From NCBI GenBank assembly GCA_963169155.1, contig CAUJGI010000230.1:1-5652 (forward strand): a DNA stretch of 5,652 bases, read 5' to 3'. Of this stretch, positions 1 through 5,127 are shown piece by piece (positions within the stretch are counted from its first letter, which is position 1; every line of letters begins with the position of its first letter). The translations under genes were made by a program, and so were the position numbers. The notes beneath the pieces were generated by a model. It was not told where the DNA came from, made no database searches, and saw nothing but the letters and a program-made list of their open reading frames with translations. The stretch comes from Chloroflexota bacterium (GTDB lineage: Bacteria > Chloroflexota > Anaerolineae > Promineifilales > Promineifilaceae).

Positions 1-301
1 ACACGGCCGTTTCCATCAACTCACGCACCGGCCGGGCTTCTGCTTCAGGCGATGGCTCGCGCTCTTCATAATCGCCAAAGTCACCGACCACAAAGTCGAA
101 ATCGGTCATTAGCTCGATAAAGCCGGGCATGACCAGCCGCAGCAGGTCACGCATGTACAAAATGCCGATCAGCCTGTGCTGCGCATTCACCACCGGCAGG
201 GTCCCGATGTGATGGGTGGCAAACAAAACGGCCGCTTCCCGCGCCGTGGCTGTGTCCCCAATGGAAATTACCTGCTGCTTCATGAACTTGTCAATCTGCA
301 T
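1..301 (-). CDS. CBS-domain protein, N-terminal 100 residues (cut by window edge)
   Basis: The reading frame begins with ATG at 301-299 and is still open at base 1, so the C-terminus lies outside the window. A Shine-Dalgarno-like GAAGGTG sits a few bases upstream of the ATG and supports this start. Residues 1-60 read as one complete CBS motif: it opens MQIDKFM, has a central GTLPVVN strand, then LIGILYMRDLL. An acidic linker with FDFVVGDFGDYEE follows at about 68-80, and PVRELMETAV at 91-100 looks like the start of a second CBS motif. Paired CBS motifs form Bateman modules that usually bind adenine nucleotides and regulate attached or partner proteins. No catalytic or transport domain is visible in the part present, so the ligand and output are unknown. 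The gene follows a tRNA gene and its terminator on the same strand, with little room for its own promoter. Confidence 0.85.
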   Translation of the reverse strand, partial: MQIDKFMKQQVISIGDTATAREAAVLFATHHIGTLPVVNAQHRLIGILYMRDLLRLVMPGFIELMTDFDFVVGDFGDYEEREPSPEAEARPVRELMETAV

Positions 302-325
302 AAAGCACCTTCACCCGCAAAGGAC

Positions 326-348
326 AAAAAAAAGACCCAAACGGGTCT
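326..348 (-). terminator. Rho-independent terminator after tRNA-Val
   Basis: On the minus strand AGACCC, a 4-nt loop and GGGTCT form a perfect 6-bp hairpin, followed at once by a run of eight T (complement of the A run at 326-333). It lies 27 nt past the tRNA 3' end, so it most simply terminates the tRNA transcript. Read rightward, the hairpin is followed only by CTCTTTTA, so any plus-strand activity would be weaker. The T run ends 24 nt before the CBS start codon. Confidence 0.85.
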
Positions 349-374
349 CTCTTTTAGGCTTATTAACTGATGTG

Positions 375-448
375 TGGGCGCGACAGGACTCGAACCTGTG
401 ACCTCTCGGATGTGAACCGAACGCTCTAACCAACTGAGCTACGCGCCC
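375..448 (-). tRNA. tRNA-Val (anticodon CAC)
   Basis: The minus strand folds into a complete 74-nt cloverleaf. The acceptor stem GGGCGCG pairs with CGCGCCC. The D stem GCTC/GAGC encloses loop AGTTGGTTA. The anticodon stem TTCGG/CCGAG (one U-G pair at its base) holds loop TTCACAT with anticodon CAC. The variable loop is AGGTC, and the T stem ACAGG/CCTGT holds loop TTCGAGT. The discriminator base is A. Anticodon CAC reads the valine codon GUG, and A35, C36 and A73 fit valine identity. The 3' CCA is not encoded, since CAC follows the discriminator, so it must be added after transcription. Confidence 0.97.
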
Positions 449-462
449 GAGCTAAGGTGCAA

Positions 463-490
463 ATTATAGCAGTGTGGTGGCGGGATGCAA
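463..490 (-). promoter_or_regulatory. Promoter of tRNA-Val
   Basis: The minus strand carries a perfect -10 hexamer TATAAT (468-463), with a partial -35 TTGCAT (490-485) 16 bp upstream. Transcription would start about 8 nt before the mature tRNA 5' end at 448. The -10 is strong and the -35 matches only at its TTG. It stands back-to-back with the promoter of the rightward dehydrogenase gene. Confidence 0.65.
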
Positions 491-500
491 GGAAAGGACG

Positions 501-529
501 CTGCCATTTTTGTCCCGCTCGGGTATAAT
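501..529 (+). promoter_or_regulatory. Promoter of the SDR gene
   Basis: A perfect -10 hexamer TATAAT lies at 524-529. CTGCCA at 501-506 matches four of six -35 positions at the ideal 17-bp spacing. The predicted start near 536 gives a leader of about 30 nt. That leader contains the ribosome binding site GAGAGGAA (553-560, core AGAGGA), placed suitably for the ATG at 567. Confidence 0.7.
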
Positions 530-566
530 GAACGGTATCGACTCCGACATCTGAGAGGAAATATTT

Positions 567-1643
567 ATGAAAGCATTTGTCACCGGTGGTTCTGGGTTTA
601 TTGGTCAGCACGTTGTGCAAAAGCTTGTCGCGCGGGGGGATGAAGTCCACGCCCTGGCGCGTTCCGCAGAAAGCGCCAACCTGCTGCGCCAGCTGGGTGC
701 CACCGTTTTTATGGGCGACATTACCGACAGCGCGTCACTGCGTCCGGCGATGACCGGCTGCGACGTGGTGTTCCACATTGCCGCCTGGTACAAACTCGGC
801 GCACCCGACTGGATGAACGCTGAAGCGATCAACGTCGGCGGCACGCGCCGTGTGCTGCGGCTGGCCCACGAGTTGGGCATCCCCAAAATTGTCTACACCA
901 GCACCATCGCCGTCTTTGGCGACACGCAGGGGCAGCTGGTGGATGAAGCGTATTACAAAGAAGGCCCCTTCCTCACCGAGTACGATCGCACCAAGTGGCT
1001 GGCCCATTACAAAGTGGCCCTGCCGCTCATCGAAAAAGGCGCGCCGATTGTGATTGTGATGCCCGGCGGCGTCTATGGCCCGGGCGACACCAGCTTCATT
1101 GCCCAGCTCATGCGCATGTTCTACCGCGGCCTGCCCGCCCTGCCCGGCTCTGACCTGACGGTGACCTACGCCCACGTGGACGACATTGCCGCCGGGCACC
1201 TGCTGGCGGCCGACAAAGGCAAGGTGGGCGAGAGCTACATTCTGGCCGGGCCAGCCATCCCCTTGAACGAGATGGTGGACTTTTGGGCGCACCTGATTGG
1301 GCGCAAGCCGCCGTCGCTGCGATTGGCGGGACGGCCGTTGCGCAAATTTGCTCCGGTCGCAGGCGCGGTCAGCTCGGTGCTGCCCCTGCCCAGCCTGTTC
1401 AGCGAAGAAGCGGTAGGCAGCCTGGGGGCCAGCTACATGGCCCGCTCCGACAAGGCTCGGACGGAACTGGGGTGGACGACACGGCCGTTGCAAACCGGCC
1501 TGCTAGAAACGTTCGACTGGATTGCCCGCACCGAACAGGAAAACGCCCCGGCGCAGCAAGAACGGAAGTGGGCGGGATATGCGCTGCTGGCAGCGGCCGT
1601 TTTGTTTTTGCTGTGGTATTTGGGACGCCAGAAAAAGAAGTAA
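567..1643 (+). CDS. NAD(P)-dependent extended SDR epimerase/reductase with C-terminal membrane anchor
   Basis: This 358-residue protein belongs to the extended short-chain dehydrogenase/reductase superfamily (NAD-dependent epimerase/dehydratase family). The N-terminal Rossmann motif is TGGSGFIG (6-13), with G7, G10 and G13 in the GxxGxxG pattern that binds the dinucleotide. The catalytic YxxxK is Y139-D-R-T-K143. T113 in YTSTIAVFG aligns with the usual catalytic Ser/Thr. HVDDIAAGHLL (203-213) is a family motif. Overall it most resembles dihydroflavonol-4-reductase-like proteins and hopanoid-associated sugar epimerases (HpnA type), but the substrate cannot be read from sequence. Unusually, residues 335-353 form one hydrophobic helix followed by RQKKK, which predicts a C-terminal membrane anchor with the catalytic domain in the cytoplasm. 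It has its own promoter and ribosome binding site and appears monocistronic. High GC (about 68% in a sampled 60-base line) contrasts with the two-component genes to its right. Confidence 0.9.
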   Translation: MKAFVTGGSGFIGQHVVQKLVARGDEVHALARSAESANLLRQLGATVFMGDITDSASLRPAMTGCDVVFHIAAWYKLGAPDWMNAEAINVGGTRRVLRLAHELGIPKIVYTSTIAVFGDTQGQLVDEAYYKEGPFLTEYDRTKWLAHYKVALPLIEKGAPIVIVMPGGVYGPGDTSFIAQLMRMFYRGLPALPGSDLTVTYAHVDDIAAGHLLAADKGKVGESYILAGPAIPLNEMVDFWAHLIGRKPPSLRLAGRPLRKFAPVAGAVSSVLPLPSLFSEEAVGSLGASYMARSDKARTELGWTTRPLQTGLLETFDWIARTEQENAPAQQERKWAGYALLAAAVLFLLWYLGRQKKK

Positions 1644-1671
1644 ATCAATTAATGCGCTTTCATGATTCTTA

Positions 1672-1742
1672 ATCAAAGATTTCGCAGATTGGCGCAGATT
1701 GCGCTCAGATTTTTAATCCTTTCAATCTGCGAAATCTTTGAT
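1672..1742. repeat. Intergenic palindromic repeat with CAGAT units
   Basis: A perfect 19-bp inverted repeat has left arm ATCAAAGATTTCGCAGATT (1672-1690) and right arm at 1724-1742. One further G-C pair (1691/1723) and a G-U pair extend the stem. The 33-nt interior holds two more CAGAT cores, so CAGAT occurs at 1685, 1695 and 1706 (10-11 bp spacing), and ATCTG occurs once in the right arm. It fills most of the 153-bp gap between two convergent genes. It could stop or stabilise transcripts from either side, but neither end has a T run, so it is not a canonical intrinsic terminator. The same core recurs in the palindrome at 4347-4416. Confidence 0.85.
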
Positions 1743-1796
1743 AAAAGCCTTTGTCAAGCACGCTATTTGTCGAACAGCCGCAGATATTTCCTGAAG

Positions 1797-3254
1797 CTAT
1801 TCAACTCCTAACAACAAGTCAAACTCTGCGGCAGCGTCTAGCAGCAGGCCACGCGGTTGGCTCAGGCTAAATAACTGCCACTGGTCGTCATGGGGGAAGC
1901 TGTCGATGAACCAGCAGAGGGCCGCAATTTGCGGCTCGGCGTTGATGGCCTGTACGGCGTTTGTCAGCCAACCCACAGGATAATTTTCGGCGGGCTGCTC
2001 ACCCGTGCGGGAATCAGAGGTATTGGCGGCATTGATGTAGGCCGGTTTGCCCATCGTGTACGGATAGCTGTTGATGATAGCCAGCCACTCTTCATAAACG
2101 CGAAACCCCGCCTGCCCTTCACCCCATTCTGGCAAATAAATATCTAACAATGGCTCTTGAGCGCGTTGATCGGGAGCGAGCGCATTGACGCGACCAAAGG
2201 CTTGAATGGCAAAGCCGTCTGGGGCGGTGTCGCTGAAGCCTACAGCCGTTTTTGCCACCACACCTTCATTGATAAAATGCACCATCGTGTTCATGTAGTT
2301 GAGCCAGGGCAGATCAATTTGGAAGGGGATGCTCCCATCCTGGTCAGTGTTCCACGGATTGATCGGACCCACCAAAACGCGCACCTGTTTATTTTCGCTC
2401 CGAATGGTTTCGATGGCGTTGTTGTGATTGTCCGGGTCGGCGGCGTAACCATTAAACACCCGGGCATACCACGCAGGTGTAACGGGATTGTCTGGCGCTT
2501 GGGCATTGGCCCCATTGGTGTTGATGTTGCTGCCGATAATGAACCCGTGAACCTCGGCCAGGCGGTCGTCCCGCGCCAGCCGGCGCAGGTAGGTGAGGTA
2601 GCTGTCGAGCGCAGCAAAATCATCGGGCGGGGGAATGCTCTGACCCTGATCGTACTCAACGCGGACCAGGGTACGCAGGCCATTCGCTTTTGCCAGCTGC
2701 ACCCGCCGCGCCAAATCGTCGATGCCCCAGTAAAAGTCGTCGGCCAATTGGGCATAGGTCACTTCAACGGTCCAGCCCTGACGGCCGTGCCAATCTCGGT
2801 CTGGATTGGCAAAAACGACGCCCAGCTTGGTGGGGATTTGCGGTTCGCGGGGTGGATTGGGGGTGCGAACGGCCGTTTGCGTTGTTGCCCATGTCTGGCA
2901 ACCCATCTCGCAGCTGTGATACAGCACCACGGCCGCACCCTCATCGGGGCGAAGCACGCGCCAGCGCCACTGCCACACGCCGGCATCGTTTTGCTCGCCG
3001 TGATCAACGAGGGTGGATTCGGCCGTTCCCATTTCTAGACGCACATGTGTCCAGGGGGTTACATCTTGGACCCAAAAGATCAACGATCCGTCTTGCTCCT
3101 CTTCAATGTTGATTTGGGGCCAGCTTTGCACCTGATTATCGTTGGCTGGCGGAATGTAGGCGATTTGCCCGGAAATGGGCAAAAGCCAGTAGATGGCAGA
3201 GAAGAGGAGCAGGCCAATGACGAGCGCGAGCGGCGAGCGCGGGTTTATTTTCAC
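1797..3254 (-). CDS. Membrane-anchored extracytoplasmic protein, glycosidase-like TIM-barrel (possible pseudoenzyme)
   Basis: This is a 485-residue protein. It starts at GTG (3254-3252), inside a GTGA overlap with the kinase stop codon. There is no good Shine-Dalgarno site, so translation is probably coupled. Residues 1-8 are short and basic, and 9-27 are a hydrophobic helix without a clear cleavage site, giving an N-terminal anchor with the rest outside. Residues about 46-130 look beta-rich (W and V strands, C115/C119) and may be a sandwich domain. Residues about 143-480 read as an alpha/beta barrel: LGVVFANP (144-151), LRTLVRVEYD (193-202), VHGFIIGSNIN (235-245), KQVRVLVGPINPW (289-301), KPAYINAANTSDS (403-415), AALCWFIDSF (444-453). 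The order and spacing resemble clan GH-A glycoside hydrolases, but where the strand-4 NE and strand-7 E would be expected the protein has SN (242-243) and NAA (408-410). It may therefore bind a glycan rather than cleave it. The fold call is from motif recall, with no search behind it. Confidence 0.75.
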   Translation of the reverse strand: MKINPRSPLALVIGLLLFSAIYWLLPISGQIAYIPPANDNQVQSWPQINIEEEQDGSLIFWVQDVTPWTHVRLEMGTAESTLVDHGEQNDAGVWQWRWRVLRPDEGAAVVLYHSCEMGCQTWATTQTAVRTPNPPREPQIPTKLGVVFANPDRDWHGRQGWTVEVTYAQLADDFYWGIDDLARRVQLAKANGLRTLVRVEYDQGQSIPPPDDFAALDSYLTYLRRLARDDRLAEVHGFIIGSNINTNGANAQAPDNPVTPAWYARVFNGYAADPDNHNNAIETIRSENKQVRVLVGPINPWNTDQDGSIPFQIDLPWLNYMNTMVHFINEGVVAKTAVGFSDTAPDGFAIQAFGRVNALAPDQRAQEPLLDIYLPEWGEGQAGFRVYEEWLAIINSYPYTMGKPAYINAANTSDSRTGEQPAENYPVGWLTNAVQAINAEPQIAALCWFIDSFPHDDQWQLFSLSQPRGLLLDAAAEFDLLLGVE

Positions 3255-4336
3255 GCGGGATCACTCATGGGTTCGGGCAGGGAAGGGAGGGTGAAAGTAA
3301 CGGCCGTTCCCGTTGGCGGTTCGGTGCTGCTATGGATGGTTAAACGGCCGTTATGCTGGCGTACAATCTCATCGACAATGGCCAGCCCTAAACCACTCCC
3401 CGGCACATCCCGCCGCACGCGGAAAAATTGTTGGGTTAGCTTTGACAAATGTTCCTCCGCCACGCCGCTGCCAGTATCGCGCACCTCGCAGCACACCGCA
3501 TCCCCATCAACAGCCAGCGACACAGACACCGAATCGCCTGGTTGGCAATATTTCATCGCATTGTCGATCAGGTTCACAAACACCTGCTTTAGCTTATCGG
3601 CATGGCCCAAAACGGGCGGGATGGGCGTGTCGCAAAAAAAGTCCAGGTTGATGCCTTGCGCTTCGGCCAGCAAAATAAGCGCCGAAATTGCCTCCTCCGC
3701 AATCAGGATGATGTCTACTTTTGTTTTGTCGAATGGCTGGCTTGTTTTTAGCCGTCCTAACTCCAGGGTGCTCTGAATCAGCTTGGTAAGCCGTTGCGTT
3801 TGCTGGTGCACAATTTCCAGCGAGTGAGCCTGTAACTCAGGCGAGATGTTTGGGGAACGAGAGAGTTCTAAATGGGAAAGCATAGAGGTGAGCGGTGTAC
3901 GCAGTTCGTGGGAAATTTTGCCCCAGTAAAGTTGCAGCTCAATATCGCGCTGCCGCTGCTCCGTTAAATCACGCAAGAAAATGAGCCGGGCATTGCCAAT
4001 GGGGCCAACCCAAATATCGACAACAGCATCTTTGTCGAGGCTTAGGGGAAAATGTTGTAGGGGACTGTCGCGCTTGATTTTTTGTAGGAGACGGCCGTAA
4101 TCCTCGCTCTCTATCAATTCTTCAGATACGTGTAACAAACGGTAAGCTGCTCTGTTGGCAAATTGCACGGTCGAGGTTGGCGACAAAACGATGAGGCCAA
4201 AGGGGAAGGTTTGCCAAATGGAGGATTGCCTGAAATCAAAAATGGGTTGGCTACTGGCGCCACGCCATCCCAGCCAAAAGACAAAAATCAAGGTCACAAT
4301 GACCCCAAACAGCACCAACTTTAAATCAACAATCAT
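3251..4336 (-). CDS. PAS-domain sensor histidine kinase (PhoR-like)
   Basis: This 361-residue protein is a class I sensor histidine kinase. One transmembrane helix lies at about 5-24, with no extracellular loop large enough for a sensor. A PAS-like domain follows at about 40-125 (FGLIVLSPTSTVQFANRAAY onward, ending in LIFLRDLTEQRQ). The HisKA domain has the H-box ISHELRTPLTS, with H143 as phospho-acceptor. The ATPase domain shows the N-box NLIDNAMKY (255-263), G1 box DTGSG (287-291), F-box FFRVRR and G2 box GSGLGLAI (313-320), so all catalytic elements are present. It should phosphorylate the regulator encoded just upstream. With no periplasmic domain, the signal is probably sensed by the PAS domain or relayed by a membrane partner such as the neighbouring envelope proteins. 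The only usable start is ATG at 4336; no in-frame start occurs between it and an upstream stop at 4385-4387. The ribosome binding site is weak. The stop overlaps the next gene's GTG. Confidence 0.95.
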   Translation of the reverse strand: MIVDLKLVLFGVIVTLIFVFWLGWRGASSQPIFDFRQSSIWQTFPFGLIVLSPTSTVQFANRAAYRLLHVSEELIESEDYGRLLQKIKRDSPLQHFPLSLDKDAVVDIWVGPIGNARLIFLRDLTEQRQRDIELQLYWGKISHELRTPLTSMLSHLELSRSPNISPELQAHSLEIVHQQTQRLTKLIQSTLELGRLKTSQPFDKTKVDIILIAEEAISALILLAEAQGINLDFFCDTPIPPVLGHADKLKQVFVNLIDNAMKYCQPGDSVSVSLAVDGDAVCCEVRDTGSGVAEEHLSKLTQQFFRVRRDVPGSGLGLAIVDEIVRQHNGRLTIHSSTEPPTGTAVTFTLPSLPEPMSDPA

Positions 4337-4346
4337 TATAGGAACG

Positions 4347-4416
4347 GGACACAGATTTTCACAGATAAACGCAGATTTGCTTCTTTATCTGTGAAAATCT
4401 GCGTTTATCTGTGTCC
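4347..4416. repeat. Palindromic repeat of 10-bp CAGAT units in the regulator-kinase gap
   Basis: Three consecutive 10-bp units on the left arm (CACAGATTTT 4350-4359, CACAGATAAA 4360-4369, CGCAGATTTG 4370-4379) face three inverse units on the right (TTTATCTGTG 4384-4393, AAAATCTGCG 4394-4403, TTTATCTGTG 4404-4413). GGACACAGAT at 4347-4356 closes with 4407-4416. Two overlapping hairpins compete. Pairing 4350-4369 with 4384-4403 matches 19 of 20; pairing 4360-4378 with 4395-4413 matches 19 of 19. The element occupies 70 of the 104 nt between regulator stop and kinase start, in an otherwise overlapping gene cluster. It will be transcribed in the operon mRNA and could affect kinase output. Confidence 0.85.
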
Positions 4417-4440
4417 AAAATTCTCCATGTTTAATAAGAA

Positions 4441-5127
4441 TTAGCCCTGGGCATTATCTGGACATACCAGACGGTAACCAAAACCTCTGACGGTAAGCAA
4501 TAATTTAGGCTCTTTCGCATTCTCCTCCAGTTTAACACGAAGCCGCTGAATGTGTGTATCAACGGTACGTGTGTTGACGTCTGTACCCGCATAACCCCAT
4601 ACGTTGCGCAAAAGTGTTTCGCGGCCAAACACTTGCCCCTGATGACGCATAAGGAGCGCTAAAATTTCAAATTCAATGGTCGTGAGCGGCAGTTCCTCCC
4701 CGTTTCTAGTGGCAAGGCCATCTTCTATGAGCAGCTCAATGGGGCCGCAGATCATTTTGGCCCGCTCCTTTTGCTTAAAGAGCCGCAGCAGCGCCCGAAC
4801 CTGAGCCAACAGCTCCTGTGGATTGTACGGTTTAGTCAGATAAGCATCTGCGCCTAAATCCAGCCCAAACACTTTTTCTTCTAGCGTGTCTTTGGCCGTC
4901 AGCATGAGGATGGGCGTGTAGTGGGGCTGTTGACGAATATGCTGGCAAATTTGGTAGCCGTCGATATCAGGCAGCATGATGTCTAGCACCGCCAGGCTGG
5001 GGTTGAGGCTGAGTTTTTCTATTGCCTCGTGGCCGGAATGGGCAACGGCCGTTTCATACCCGGCCTGCACAAAGTGAAAATTCAATGCAGATGTAATGCT
5101 CGGTTCATCGTCAACAATTAAGATCAT
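4441..5127 (-). CDS. OmpR/PhoB-family response regulator
   Basis: This 228-residue, full-length two-domain regulator has an N-terminal receiver domain (about 1-118) with the acidic pair D6/D7, phospho-acceptor D49 in LAVLDIMLPDIDGY, switch residue T77 in MLTAKD, and K99 in LTKPYNP. The C-terminal winged helix (about 127-222) shows the family landmarks LTTIEFEILALLMRHQGQVFGRETLL, the recognition helix RTVDTHIQRLRVKLE (188-202) and the closing hairpin TVRGFGYRL (212-220). It is a DNA-binding transcription factor activated by phosphorylation, almost certainly by the adjacent kinase. The ATG overlaps the upstream stop as ATGA, and AGG (5135-5133) precedes it at good spacing, so translation is coupled to the small membrane protein. 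GC is lower here (about 43% in a sampled 60-base line). The target genes are unknown, but tandem CAGAT units sit just past its stop codon. Confidence 0.96.
   Translation of the reverse strand: MILIVDDEPSITSALNFHFVQAGYETAVAHSGHEAIEKLSLNPSLAVLDIMLPDIDGYQICQHIRQQPHYTPILMLTAKDTLEEKVFGLDLGADAYLTKPYNPQELLAQVRALLRLFKQKERAKMICGPIELLIEDGLATRNGEELPLTTIEFEILALLMRHQGQVFGRETLLRNVWGYAGTDVNTRTVDTHIQRLRVKLEENAKEPKLLLTVRGFGYRLVCPDNAQG

Noticed and set aside
735..1493. Long open frame (252 codons) on the minus strand opposite the dehydrogenase
   Set aside because: It is an antisense shadow of a clearly functional SDR gene with high GC. It has low-complexity composition (many H, Q, R, G), no ribosome binding site noted and no recognisable domain.
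1672..1742. Palindrome as a bidirectional intrinsic terminator for the convergent genes
   Set aside because: The stem is strong, but no T run follows it on either strand and the loop is 33 nt, so it does not fit the canonical form. It is kept as a repeat.
2157..3038. Long plus-strand open frame (293 codons) opposite the barrel protein
   Set aside because: Antisense to a well-supported coupled gene, with no domain recognised. The real gene has a signal anchor and GTGA coupling.
3045..3776. Plus-strand open frame of 243 codons opposite the kinase and barrel genes
   Set aside because: It spans the junction of two real minus-strand genes and covers the kinase ATPase boxes in antisense. No protein features were seen.
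4335..4340. Perfect TATAAT on the minus strand at the kinase start
   Set aside because: It overlaps the ATG, so a transcript from it would begin inside the coding region, and there is no good -35 at 16-18 bp. Probably coincidence.
4350..4413. Tandem 10-bp units as a CRISPR array
   Set aside because: The units are contiguous with no spacers, far too short, and arranged as inverted arms. No cas genes are present.
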